The translations under genes and the position numbers were made by a program. Positions 37,567 to 46,515 of a stretch of DNA of 64,000 nucleotides are shown piece after piece. The stretch spans positions 116,941 to 180,940 of the forward strand of contig CACEBX010000001.1 of NCBI GenBank assembly GCA_902557845.1, in the 5' to 3' direction. The notes under the pieces were generated by a model. That model was not told where the DNA came from. It was given only the letters and a program-made list of their open reading frames with translations, and made no database searches. Numbering within the stretch: the first letter of the stretch is position 1; each line of letters opens with the position of its first letter. Source of the DNA: Rhodospirillaceae bacterium (GTDB lineage: Bacteria; Pseudomonadota; Alphaproteobacteria; TMED109).

Positions 37567-38499
37567 TCAATTCAAAATACATCCTGCTACAGATAGCCCT
37601 ACACCAAAACCCATAAGACACACATTTTTATTTTCTGGAAAGGTTCCATTTTTTTTGAGATTACTAATGGCAATGGGTATAGTTGCAGATACAGTATTGC
37701 CAAGGTTTTGAATGTCAATAAACCATTTTTTATCTTCAATATTAAGTTTTTTCTTAAGTTTATCTAAAACAACTCCACTAGCTTGGTGAAATAAAAATAA
37801 GCTTATATCATCTTTAGATAAAGCAGCCTTTTGAAGAAGCTCATGAGTTGCCATTGGAACTAATCCTAAGGAAAACTTTAATACTTCAGGACCATTCATA
37901 TACAAATTAGCTTTTGACGGATTATCTCTTACCATTAAATACTTTCCTCCTGAACCATCCGTTTTAAATATAAAAGGGCCTATTTTTTGTTTTTCACTTT
38001 TCTCAACAATAGTTGCTGCAGCTGCATCGCTAAAAATAGGACGACAAGTTCTATCGTTTTTTGATATGTATTTAGAATAATGATCAGAGCAAACTATTAA
38101 TATTCTTTCTGCAAGATCATTTTTAATTAGTGATGTTGCCAAAGACAAAGAATATACAAAACCAGAGCAGCCCTGATTTATATCAAATGCTAATGAGTTT
38201 TTTGTAATACCTAACTTGTCCTGTAGCAAGCAAGCTCTAGTAGGCAAGGGGTTAGTTGGTGATTGGGTAACATATACGATACCATCTATATCTTTATTAT
38301 TATAATTTTCTATACAAACTTTAGATGCTTTAAAACTTAAATCTTCAGGTGTTTCATTATTTTCTAATATATGTCTGTTATTTATTCCGGTTTTTGAAAA
38401 AAGTTTTTCATAATTCCATTCGGGGTTTTCTTTGCAAATATCATTTAAACTTTCTTTTTTACTTCCTAATAGATAATGGATCGATGCAATTCTTGTCAT
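37567..38499 (-). CDS. FabH-like beta-ketoacyl-ACP synthase III
   Basis: Thiolase-fold ketosynthase of 310 residues. The catalytic triad is intact: Cys111 in FDINQGCSGF, His238 in FLFHQAS and Asn268 in NLGNTVSATIP. It could start fatty acid chains (FabH), but it stands alone with no plsX or other fab gene and is inserted between polysaccharide genes on the opposite strand. The ETPEDLSFKAS and QSPTNPLPTRACLLQDKLG segments resemble the FabH-like proteins of O-antigen and secondary-product clusters, where they make acyl groups for sugar decoration. Both roles remain possible. Confidence 0.85.
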   Translation of the reverse strand: MTRIASIHYLLGSKKESLNDICKENPEWNYEKLFSKTGINNRHILENNETPEDLSFKASKVCIENYNNKDIDGIVYVTQSPTNPLPTRACLLQDKLGITKNSLAFDINQGCSGFVYSLSLATSLIKNDLAERILIVCSDHYSKYISKNDRTCRPIFSDAAAATIVEKSEKQKIGPFIFKTDGSGGKYLMVRDNPSKANLYMNGPEVLKFSLGLVPMATHELLQKAALSKDDISLFLFHQASGVVLDKLKKKLNIEDKKWFIDIQNLGNTVSATIPIAISNLKKNGTFPENKNVCLMGFGVGLSVAGCILN

Positions 38500-38564
38500 T
38501 TTTATATAAAATTTAAATCAATTGTAACATAATATAATAATTAATTTAAAAAAGCTTTAAGAAT

Positions 38565-39584
38565 ATGAAAATCTTTTATCAAATATATTTAGACTACACA
38601 TTATTTCTTTTTTTCACTTTAGCCTTTATTTTTACAATTATATTTTTTAAATTTCTAATCCCGTTATTTGTAAACTATAAATTTTTAGATAAACCAAATA
38701 ATAGATCTAATCATATTGAACCTGTACCACTAGGAGGTGGTTTAGTAGTAATTCCTTTAATAATTTTAGTTTCATATTTAACAGGTTTTGTTTGGTCTTT
38801 TGCAAACATTTTTGCTTTTCTTTCTTTGTTTTTTATTTCTTTAGTAGATGATTTTAAAAATATAAGGGCTTTATATAGATTAATTATGCATTTTTTTTGT
38901 ATTTTTATTTATGTACATTTTTCACTCCTAGAAAGTATAAACTTTACGCTATATTTAAAAGAAGTTTATCTCACTATTTTTATTTATTTTTTTTTAATAG
39001 TAGGAATGACATGGTTTATTAATGCATTTAATTTTATGGATGGCATAGATGGAATTACAGCTATTCAAATCATTTTTTTAACTTGTTCTTTAATGATTTT
39101 TAATTTATTTTTAGAGATAGATAATAACGTTTTACATTACTGTGTGTTAGGGGTAATTTTAGGGTTTCTTTTTTATAATTGGCACCCAGCTAAAATATTT
39201 TTAGGGGACTCAGGAAGCATTCCACTAGGTTTTTTGATGTTATACTTTTTAGTAGAATTCTCTTTTTCAGGATACTGGATAGCTGTTTTAATTTTGCCAA
39301 TGTATTATTTATTAGATACTTCAATAACCTTATTTCTTAGAATTTATAAAAATGAAAAGTTTTGGCAACCTCATAGCCAGCATTTTTATCAAAAGGCAGT
39401 GCGAAATGGTCAATCTCACAAAAAAGTTTGTTTAAAAATAATATTATTGTCGATAGGTTTATTTGTTTTTTCCTTTTTATCAATATTAGAACCAAACAAC
39501 TTTATCTTCTTAATATTATCTTTTGTTTGGTGTATGTTTTTCCTTTTTAATTTTTCTAAAACAAAAAAAGTTATACTAAAATGA
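38565..39584 (+). CDS. Undecaprenyl-phosphate GlcNAc-1-P transferase (WecA/MraY family)
   Basis: Polytopic inner-membrane enzyme, 339 residues, about 10-11 helices. It starts surface-polysaccharide units by moving a sugar-1-phosphate onto undecaprenyl phosphate. Signatures: EPVPLGGGLVVIP, SLVDDFKNI (DD motif), NAFNFMDGIDG, HPAKIFLGDSGSIPLGF and the cytoplasmic QPHSQHFYQKAV typical of WecA-like rather than MraY enzymes. It overlaps the downstream dehydratase gene by 4 bp (ATGA). Confidence 0.93.
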   Translation: MKIFYQIYLDYTLFLFFTLAFIFTIIFFKFLIPLFVNYKFLDKPNNRSNHIEPVPLGGGLVVIPLIILVSYLTGFVWSFANIFAFLSLFFISLVDDFKNIRALYRLIMHFFCIFIYVHFSLLESINFTLYLKEVYLTIFIYFFLIVGMTWFINAFNFMDGIDGITAIQIIFLTCSLMIFNLFLEIDNNVLHYCVLGVILGFLFYNWHPAKIFLGDSGSIPLGFLMLYFLVEFSFSGYWIAVLILPMYYLLDTSITLFLRIYKNEKFWQPHSQHFYQKAVRNGQSHKKVCLKIILLSIGLFVFSFLSILEPNNFIFLILSFVWCMFFLFNFSKTKKVILK

Positions 39585-41422
39585 TGCGACTAATAAAAAT
39601 AAGGTTCTTAATAGTTTTACTTATTGATTTTTTTATAAGTATTTTATCTATTAATTTATCTGGATTTTTAAGACTAGGAGAGTTTTTTATAAACTCTTAT
39701 GAGGTCATTATAGCTGCAATAGTGGTTCCGATTACTTTTTATTTATTTAAAATTTATAAAACCTCTTGGAGGTATTTTTCACTTTTAGATATGTGGTCTT
39801 TAATTAGAGTTTGTCTTATTGCTAATATATTTATCTTCATATCTATATTTATTATAAATCGACTTGAAATGATTCCTAGGCTTGTTATAGTACTGAACTT
39901 TTTTTCTTTATCAGTGCTTACCTGTGGAGCAAGAATAATTTATAGAAGCATGTATGAAAAGCTTAACTTAGATATAAGCAATAGAAAAGAAGGCATTATT
40001 CCTGTTTTGTTAGTGGGGTCAGAAGAAAGTGCTGACGACTTTATTAGAGGTACTGAGAGAAAAAATAGTTCTTATAAAGCTATAGGAATAATTAGTGAAA
40101 ATAAACTTAATAGTAAAGAATATCTTATTAGGGGAGTTCCGGTATTAGGTGTCCTTGAGGATGCAAATCAAATTATAAGTAAGTTACATAAAAAAAATCA
40201 CTTTCCTCAGAGGTTAGTTATTGTGTCTAGTAGTATTAAAAGCATAGAAATGTCAGAACTTATGAAAATATCTGATAAAAATGGTATGAAATTAGGCAGA
40301 GCTCCTGCTCCTAGCGAAGTCTTAGATAGCAAACCTTCTTCTTTAATAAGAGAAGTTAGTCTTGAAGACCTATTAGGAAGAAGGCAGAACAGATTAAATA
40401 CAAATAAAACCTCACAATTAATTAGTAAAAAAGTCGTATTAATTACAGGGGCAGGGGGAAGTATAGGAAGTAAATTAGCTAAAAAAGTTTCAAAATTAGG
40501 GCCAAGTAAATTAGTAATGTTGGATTTAAGTGAAAATGCAATTTATAACCTTAAAAATTCCTTTTACGAAAGTACTAATAAAAAAAAATATATTTTTCTT
40601 TGTTCTAATATTAGAAATAGAAATGAAATGGAAAAATTATTTATTAAGTACAAGCCTGATGTTATTTTTCATGCTGGAGCGCTAAAACATGTAACAATTT
40701 GCGAAGAAAATATATCTGAAGCTATAAGGACAAATGTAATAGCTACAGCAATGTTGGCCGACCTGGCAGAAAAATTCTCTAGCTCATGTTTTGTTCAAAT
40801 TTCTACAGACAAGGCAGTTGAACCATCGAGTGTCATGGGGTTAACTAAAAAACTAGCAGAAATTATAATTCAGTCTAAAGACAAGCTAAGCAAAAGTGAT
40901 ACTAGATTTATAACGGTAAGATTTGGAAATGTTTTAGGTTCAACTGGTTCGGTTGTTCCATTATTTAGAAGACAACTATCAGAAGGTGGGCCACTTACCG
41001 TAACAGATAAGAATGCTACTAGATTTTTTATGACTATTGAAGAGGCTGTAGACTTAGTAGTTTATGCTTCAGCGGAAAATCTTTTTAAGAAAAGTATTCC
41101 TAAAGGCTGCATAAATGTATTAAATATGGGTGCATCAGTAAAAATAGATGATTTAGCAAAGCAAATTATTAGGCTTTCAGGTTTAGTGCCTGGAAAAGAT
41201 ATAAAGATTAAATATATAGGCTTAAATAAAGGAGAGAAGTTATATGAAAAGCTTTATGGTGACAATGAAGAAAAAGTGACTCAGGATGCAGAAGGATATT
41301 TTTTAGTTAAGAGTAAAAAAAGAAAAGCTTTTAGTATTGGGGATATTCTTACAAATTTAGAAAAGTTATGTAATAGTCAAAAAGGAAATCTTTATTATAA
41401 ATTATTTAAAATACTAGGGTAA
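39581..41422 (+). CDS. Membrane UDP-sugar 4,6-dehydratase (CapD/WbpM/PglF type)
   Basis: 613 residues: four N-terminal membrane helices (about 10-115), a CoA-binding-like domain (about 140-260) and a cytoplasmic SDR domain with ITGAGGSIGSK at 288-298. The catalytic segment STDKAVEPSSVMGLTKK carries Met419-x3-Lys423 in place of the usual Tyr-x3-Lys, as in WbpM/PglF. It probably makes a UDP-4-keto-6-deoxy-sugar for the lipid-linked oligosaccharide begun by the preceding gene. The aminotransferase that would normally follow is not here; purH comes next. Confidence 0.93.
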   Translation: MMRLIKIRFLIVLLIDFFISILSINLSGFLRLGEFFINSYEVIIAAIVVPITFYLFKIYKTSWRYFSLLDMWSLIRVCLIANIFIFISIFIINRLEMIPRLVIVLNFFSLSVLTCGARIIYRSMYEKLNLDISNRKEGIIPVLLVGSEESADDFIRGTERKNSSYKAIGIISENKLNSKEYLIRGVPVLGVLEDANQIISKLHKKNHFPQRLVIVSSSIKSIEMSELMKISDKNGMKLGRAPAPSEVLDSKPSSLIREVSLEDLLGRRQNRLNTNKTSQLISKKVVLITGAGGSIGSKLAKKVSKLGPSKLVMLDLSENAIYNLKNSFYESTNKKKYIFLCSNIRNRNEMEKLFIKYKPDVIFHAGALKHVTICEENISEAIRTNVIATAMLADLAEKFSSSCFVQISTDKAVEPSSVMGLTKKLAEIIIQSKDKLSKSDTRFITVRFGNVLGSTGSVVPLFRRQLSEGGPLTVTDKNATRFFMTIEEAVDLVVYASAENLFKKSIPKGCINVLNMGASVKIDDLAKQIIRLSGLVPGKDIKIKYIGLNKGEKLYEKLYGDNEEKVTQDAEGYFLVKSKKRKAFSIGDILTNLEKLCNSQKGNLYYKLFKILG

Positions 41423-41427
41423 ATAAA

Positions 41428-42996
41428 TTGAAGAACATATTAAAAATAAATAAATGTTTGATATCAGTATCAGATAAATCAGATATAGTTAAATTTGCAA
41501 AAAGCATTTCTGCAAAAAAGATTGATATAGTATCAACAGGTAATACCTACAAAAAACTTAAGCAAGAAGGTATTAAAGTAAAAAAAGTTGAAAGTATAAC
41601 TAAATTTCCAGAAATATTAGAAGGTAGAGTTAAGACTTTACATCCCAAAATTTTTGGAGGAATTCTAGGTGATGTTAATAATGTTAGACATTTAAAAGAT
41701 ATGCAAAACCATAAACTAGAAAAATTTGAACTAGTCATAGTTAATCTTTACCCTTTTGAAAAAGTTATTGAGAAAACTAATAATATACAGAAGTGTATAG
41801 ACAATATAGACGTAGGAGGCCCCTCTATGATTAGAGGTGCAGCAAAAAATTATAATTCTACTGGTGTAGTGATAGATAAAAATGATTACAAAGAAATTTT
41901 AATGCAAATAAAAAATTATGGAGGTCTAACTTTAGATTTAAGAAAAAAGCTTGCTTATAAGGCTTTCTATAGAACTATGCAGTATGATACAAAAATATCA
42001 GTATGGATGAGTAGAAATATTTTAGATAAAGAATATAGTGATTTATTAATATCAGCTAGCAAACCAAATAAATTACGTTATGGAGAAAACCCTCACCAAG
42101 CTGCTAGTTTTTATTCTACAACTAAAAATAAAAGTACATTTTTTGAAAAACTTAATGGAAAAGAGTTGTCTTACAACAATTTAAATGATTTAAAATTAGG
42201 TTTGAAATTAACTGCAGAGTTTAGTTCTCCTACATGCGTAATAATCAAACATGCTATTCCCAGCAGTGTTTCTGAGTCAAAGGATATTAAATCAGCGTGG
42301 GATAGAGCATATATGGCAGATAGTTTGAGTGCGTTTGGAGGTGTTGTAATATTTAATAAAAAGTTAGATGAACAGCTAGCAAGAAAAATAAGTAAAGTAT
42401 TTTTAGAAGTTATTGTAGCTCCAAGTTATACAGAAAAAGCTTTAAAAATTTTACGTAAAAAAATAAACTTAAGAATTATTAAAATAAAAAATATTATAAA
42501 ACTAGTAAAAACTTTTGAAAAAGATATAACATTCTTGCCTGGAGGCGTCTTAGTTCAGGAAGTAGATAAATTTAAAGTTTCAATAAATAAGCTTAAAGTA
42601 GTTACAAATAAGGCTCCTTCAAAAAAAGAAAAAGAAGATTTAGTATTTGCATACAAAGTAGTAAAACATGTAAGATCTAATGCTATTGTTATAGCAAAAA
42701 ATAAGACCACTGTAGGCATTGGCTCAGGTAATACTAGTAGAGTAGACTCAGTACAGTTTGCAATAATTAAAGCAAAAAGATCTTTTTTAGGAAAAAGAGA
42801 TAATCTCTTAGGGGCGGTAATGGCATCTGATGCTTTTTTTCCATTTTCTGACAGTATAAAAATAGCAGCTAAAGCTAATATTAAAGCTATTATTCAGCCC
42901 GGGGGGTCAATTAGTGATAATAAAGTTATAGAAGAAACAGATAAAGAAAAAATATCAATGGTGTTTACAGGAAAAAGGTGTTTTAGTCATTACTAA
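41428..42996 (+). CDS. purH: Bifunctional AICAR transformylase/IMP cyclohydrolase
   Basis: Last two steps of IMP synthesis. The N-terminal MGS-like cyclohydrolase domain (KCLISVSDKSDIVKFAKS; EGRVKTLHPKIFGGIL; DVGGPSMIRGAAKN) is followed by the transformylase domain with RYGENPHQAA, the catalytic IIKHAIPSS and PGGSISD near the C-terminus. The start is TTG at 41428, needed because the conserved N-terminus begins right after it and no in-frame ATG is closer. The usual KHANPCG reads KHAIPSS; the catalytic Lys-His is kept. 522 residues, complete. Confidence 0.95.
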   Translation: MKNILKINKCLISVSDKSDIVKFAKSISAKKIDIVSTGNTYKKLKQEGIKVKKVESITKFPEILEGRVKTLHPKIFGGILGDVNNVRHLKDMQNHKLEKFELVIVNLYPFEKVIEKTNNIQKCIDNIDVGGPSMIRGAAKNYNSTGVVIDKNDYKEILMQIKNYGGLTLDLRKKLAYKAFYRTMQYDTKISVWMSRNILDKEYSDLLISASKPNKLRYGENPHQAASFYSTTKNKSTFFEKLNGKELSYNNLNDLKLGLKLTAEFSSPTCVIIKHAIPSSVSESKDIKSAWDRAYMADSLSAFGGVVIFNKKLDEQLARKISKVFLEVIVAPSYTEKALKILRKKINLRIIKIKNIIKLVKTFEKDITFLPGGVLVQEVDKFKVSINKLKVVTNKAPSKKEKEDLVFAYKVVKHVRSNAIVIAKNKTTVGIGSGNTSRVDSVQFAIIKAKRSFLGKRDNLLGAVMASDAFFPFSDSIKIAAKANIKAIIQPGGSISDNKVIEETDKEKISMVFTGKRCFSHY

Positions 42997-43005
42997 TTAC
43001 ACTAA

Positions 43006-44451
43006 TTATAATGATTCTACAAATTTTACTAATTTTTCTAGATCATTCTTATGATTTTTTATTAAATAGTTAATTGAGTTAGCGGCTTCGCCACCATGTA
43101 ACAGTATTGCTTGTAAAATTGTATCTGCTCTACCATCATGTAAGAATGTGGCTCTTGGGTTAACGCTTTTTGACAAACCTATTCCCCATAATGCAGGAGT
43201 TTTCCATTCTCTATTTGTTATCTTGCCTTGAAGGTTTTTATCAGCAAGGCCTTCCCCCATATCGTGCAAGAGCAAGTCGGTATAAGGCCAGATTAATTGA
43301 AACTTAAGAAAATCAAACTTTGCATTTTTTGAGGTAACGTATTTTGGTGTATGGCAAGAAGTACAATTTGATTTATAAAAAATTTCTTTTCCCTTTAAGA
43401 CATCTTTGTTATTAACATTTCTTCTTTTTGGGGGTGATAGACTAGACAAATAAAATACTACCTTTTCTAATACTTCTTTATTAACTTCAGTATTTTCATT
43501 TTTATTTATTCCAGTAGTAAAATTATAGCATTCCTCTTGTTGTTCTGTACAATCACCGTAGGGATTTGTTGCTAAATAATTAGAAATTCCCATATCATGC
43601 ATAAACGCAACTCCACTCTGTATTGGTAGATTAGGAGTTGATGCTCTTATACCAAACCTTCCAATACTATCTTCTCCGTCTTCATTTTTAACAATTCTTG
43701 CAATTCCCGAAACTCCGTCTCCATTTAAATCAAACTCATCATCTTTCTTTAATATATCGGTTTCCTCAATTGCTTCTAACAAACCAACTCCATAAACTGG
43801 TGGAGATATTCTTAAAGATAAAGAGCTGCTTTTATCTAACTTCCCAAAGTTTAAATTCTTTATATTAAAGTCAATATTTTTGTAATTGATTTGTAAATCC
43901 TTATTTAGCCAAGTACTCAAATGATTTTTAACTATTTTCCCTTCAACTTCAGATGTCATACCAGGCACGGCAAAGAACTGAAATTGTTTGCCATAGGAAA
44001 TATCAGAAGTTAGATTTAGATTATTATATTTTCCCACTTTAATTACTAAAGAAAGAGGCTTTTCAGAATTAGGTAAATGCCCTCTACCATCTTTTATGTG
44101 GCATGATTGACAAGCCCTTGCATTATAAAGAGGTCCTAGTCCATCAGATGATATAGTTGATGCTGGTGCGGCAATCCAGAGTTTTCTAAAAAGACCATTG
44201 CCTATCAAAAAGTTTTGTCTGTCTTCAAAGCTTAATGTAGTAAAGTGATGTGAATAAGCATTTCTACCTATCTTATCAACAGTTCCAGCTCCACCAGATA
44301 AAGATTCAGACCTTTCAGCTTTATTAAAATTAGTAGTTAGTTTTAATACGTTATTGACTTTTTTTAATTCTTCTTTATTGAGGTCAGTTCTACTAACTGC
44401 AAAGTTAGTAGTTAAGATAAAAATACTTATTAAAAAAAAAAAAAAATTCAT
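43006..44451 (-). CDS. Di-haem oxidoreductase (DUF1111) secreted cytochrome
   Basis: Periplasmic c-type cytochrome of the putative thiol/di-haem oxidoreductase family. Two haem-binding motifs are visible, CQSCHIKDGRGH and CTSCHTPKY, plus the conserved FLHDGRADTILQAILLHGGEA near the C-terminus. I start at the ATG at 44451 (MNFFFFLISIFILTTNF), which makes a good signal peptide just after the imelysin stop; an ATG at 44484 would overlap it by 29 bp. This family is repeatedly paired with imelysin-type proteins in iron-regulated operons, as here. Confidence 0.9.
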   Translation of the reverse strand: MNFFFFLISIFILTTNFAVSRTDLNKEELKKVNNVLKLTTNFNKAERSESLSGGAGTVDKIGRNAYSHHFTTLSFEDRQNFLIGNGLFRKLWIAAPASTISSDGLGPLYNARACQSCHIKDGRGHLPNSEKPLSLVIKVGKYNNLNLTSDISYGKQFQFFAVPGMTSEVEGKIVKNHLSTWLNKDLQINYKNIDFNIKNLNFGKLDKSSSLSLRISPPVYGVGLLEAIEETDILKKDDEFDLNGDGVSGIARIVKNEDGEDSIGRFGIRASTPNLPIQSGVAFMHDMGISNYLATNPYGDCTEQQEECYNFTTGINKNENTEVNKEVLEKVVFYLSSLSPPKRRNVNNKDVLKGKEIFYKSNCTSCHTPKYVTSKNAKFDFLKFQLIWPYTDLLLHDMGEGLADKNLQGKITNREWKTPALWGIGLSKSVNPRATFLHDGRADTILQAILLHGGEAANSINYLIKNHKNDLEKLVKFVESL

Positions 44452-44455
44452 TTTC

Positions 44456-45703
44456 TTAGTTAAAAACTGCTTCAGGGTCATCAAGAGAATCAGAACCTTC
44501 TACTTGTAAATTATTTATTTTTAGTAATTTAGCTACTTTTTCAATATTTTTACTTTGTAGTATTAAAGCATCTACCGCATTTTGGATTAACAAGTTTCCT
44601 GATTTATTATCCTTAGCAATTAGCATATCATAAGTTATACCGTTATTGGCAGAACTGACTATTTTATTCATATGAAAGATAGTGTTTTCAATAGACTTTT
44701 TTAATATTATATCTAAATCTTTATCTTTAGATTGCACTAATTCACTTAAACTTGACCCTGAGATAACTTTATTTTCTATATTTTGATATTTTCCTAAATA
44801 TATATTTTGAATTCCTATAACATTAAATAAATGAGAATTATGTGTGTTATCAGAAAAACAATCATGCTCTTCTTCAGGATCATTAAGCATCAAGCCTAGT
44901 TTCATTCTTTCTCCAGCTAATTCACCATATGATAAACTTCCCATACCTGTTAAAACTCTTCTTAGACCATCTTTATAAGAACTATTAATTAAATCTTTTC
45001 TAGCCTTCCCCTCAATTGACCATGCATTTTTGATTTCTTCTAAATCTTTTACCAATAATTTAGTAGCTACTAAAAGATACTCTCTTCTTCTATCACAATT
45101 ATCATTTGTACAGTTTTCTAAACTAAAGTCAGTATGAGGCCTATTACCTTTACCTTCTTTAGTTCCATTTAAATCTTGTCCCCATAGTAAAAATTCAATA
45201 GCGTGATATCCTGTTGCAACATTAGCCTCATTGCCTCCTATTTCATGCAGTTTATTTTCTAATAAAGCTGTATTAATTATGCTTGCATCAATCAGATTTC
45301 CCTCTACTTTAATTTTCTTATTTGCAATTACATTAAAGTTAGAAAAATCATTTTCCGTAGGATAGTAGAGAGTCTGATCTACATAATCTATAAGACCTTC
45401 ATCTAATGGCCATGCATTAACTTTGCCTTCCCAATCATCAACAATTGGATTTCCAAATCTAAAGACTTCTGTTTGTTGATAAATTTTTCTGGCTTCTAGC
45501 CAACTAAGTTTAACCTCTTTTAAATTAGACTTAGTTGTATTATTTAAAAAATTATTAACTTTTGAAAGTAGTAAGTTAGCTAAATATAAAGAATCACTAT
45601 ATTTTTCTTCAGCTAAATTAGAATATGTAGTTAATAAATTATTTTTCGCCCCGCAAGTAAAAGAAAATAAAAACGCAAATACAATAGATAAAGATTTAAT
45701 CAT
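44456..45703 (-). CDS. Imelysin-family (M75) iron-regulated protein
   Basis: 415-residue exported protein with the M75 signature GYHAIEFLLWGQD (GxHxxE), two helical-bundle halves and a short signal peptide ending near TCGA. Family members (IrpA, EfeO/EfeM relatives) act in periplasmic iron handling; proteolytic activity is doubtful. The ATG is preceded by AAGGAGT, and a perfect palindrome resembling a Fur box abuts that site, so iron repression is likely. It forms an operon with the di-haem oxidoreductase. Confidence 0.92.
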   Translation of the reverse strand: MIKSLSIVFAFLFSFTCGAKNNLLTTYSNLAEEKYSDSLYLANLLLSKVNNFLNNTTKSNLKEVKLSWLEARKIYQQTEVFRFGNPIVDDWEGKVNAWPLDEGLIDYVDQTLYYPTENDFSNFNVIANKKIKVEGNLIDASIINTALLENKLHEIGGNEANVATGYHAIEFLLWGQDLNGTKEGKGNRPHTDFSLENCTNDNCDRRREYLLVATKLLVKDLEEIKNAWSIEGKARKDLINSSYKDGLRRVLTGMGSLSYGELAGERMKLGLMLNDPEEEHDCFSDNTHNSHLFNVIGIQNIYLGKYQNIENKVISGSSLSELVQSKDKDLDIILKKSIENTIFHMNKIVSSANNGITYDMLIAKDNKSGNLLIQNAVDALILQSKNIEKVAKLLKINNLQVEGSDSLDDPEAVFN

Positions 45704-45714
45704 AAAAACTCCTT

Positions 45715-45741
45715 AATAATGAGAACTATTCTCATTATTAA
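45715..45741 (-). promoter_or_regulatory. Fur-like palindrome, 12-bp arms
   Basis: A perfect inverted repeat: TAATAATGAGAA (45715-45726), three-base centre CTA, then TTCTCATTATTA (45730-45741). The TGAGAA-N3-TTCTCA core matches Fur-type boxes. It directly precedes the ribosome binding site of the imelysin gene, so a bound repressor would block transcription start. It also lies 127 bp upstream of the plus-strand small-protein gene at 45868. Confidence 0.85.
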
Positions 45742-45867
45742 TATAATAATTTTGTATAAAAGTTCAAATACATTTATTAATATTTATAAAATAAATCTGT
45801 AAGATGTTATATTATAGTCTTTGATAATAATAATCAGTTGCATTATAATTATTTAAAGGAGACTATT

Positions 45868-46104
45868 ATGAATAAAAATTTTGGAACCTTAATAACGACC
45901 ATAACAGTTATAAATATATTTATAGCATGTTTTATTGCGTTTTATCTAACAAATAAATCTAATACTTTACTAGAAAATCAAAAAGTAATCGAAGCCTTGT
46001 CTATGGATTTAGACGAAGATATTCACGAGCTAGAGGAGAGACTGATTGTTATAGAAGCATTTGTTAAAGATATAGATGAAGATGTGCATAGTTTAAGAAA
46101 ATAA
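45868..46104 (+). CDS. Small membrane-anchored coiled-coil protein
   Basis: Starts at the ATG after AAAGGAGACTATT (strong ribosome binding site); an in-frame ATG at 45838 lacks one. The 78-residue product has one membrane helix (about 9-30: TITVINIFIACFIAFYL) and an acidic helical tail with an internal near-repeat (MDLDEDIHELEERL and KDIDEDVHSLRK). The acid pairs at heptad-like spacing suggest a short coiled coil. No family is recognised. It is divergent from the Fur-controlled operon. Confidence 0.65.
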   Translation: MNKNFGTLITTITVINIFIACFIAFYLTNKSNTLLENQKVIEALSMDLDEDIHELEERLIVIEAFVKDIDEDVHSLRK

Positions 46105-46113
46105 AAAATATTA

Positions 46114-46515
46114 TTAAATTTTTGATAATATTTTTACATAAGGTTTTTCTGCCTCAATAGAAATTTTCATTAACTCTGTTAGATTAATTAAAAAAGTTTT
46201 TTGTCCACTTTCTTTAATCAATAGCTCTTTGGTTTGACCGTAGCAAAGCTCATATTTTTTTTTATTGACTTTCATTAGCAAGCAAAGTTTTGAAATATCA
46301 TTTTTACCTCTGTTTTTTACAATTACTTTTGTCATCCATTGGCATGCGTCATAAACGTTTCCTAACCTACTACAGCTAGCCTTATTTCTCTTAAAAACCT
46401 TTGGTTTGCTGATTGTATATTTTAGGTTTTCTGATATTAAATAATCTATTGGAGCAAATAAAAGAATTACTATCAATGGTAACAGCATGATTTTATTTAT
46501 AGAAATTTTTATCAT
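46114..46515 (-). CDS. Exported four-cysteine protein of unknown function
   Basis: 133 residues with one N-terminal hydrophobic segment (about 8-22, uncleaved anchor or signal) and a small basic domain with Cys48, Cys58, Cys78 and Cys91, enough for two disulfides. No family is recognised. It overlaps the PepSY-like gene by 4 bp and is the last gene of the porin/FMN/PepSY run, so a role with the flavin-linked membrane proteins is likely but unproven. Confidence 0.6.
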   Translation of the reverse strand: MIKISINKIMLLPLIVILLFAPIDYLISENLKYTISKPKVFKRNKASCSRLGNVYDACQWMTKVIVKNRGKNDISKLCLLMKVNKKKYELCYGQTKELLIKESGQKTFLINLTELMKISIEAEKPYVKILSKI

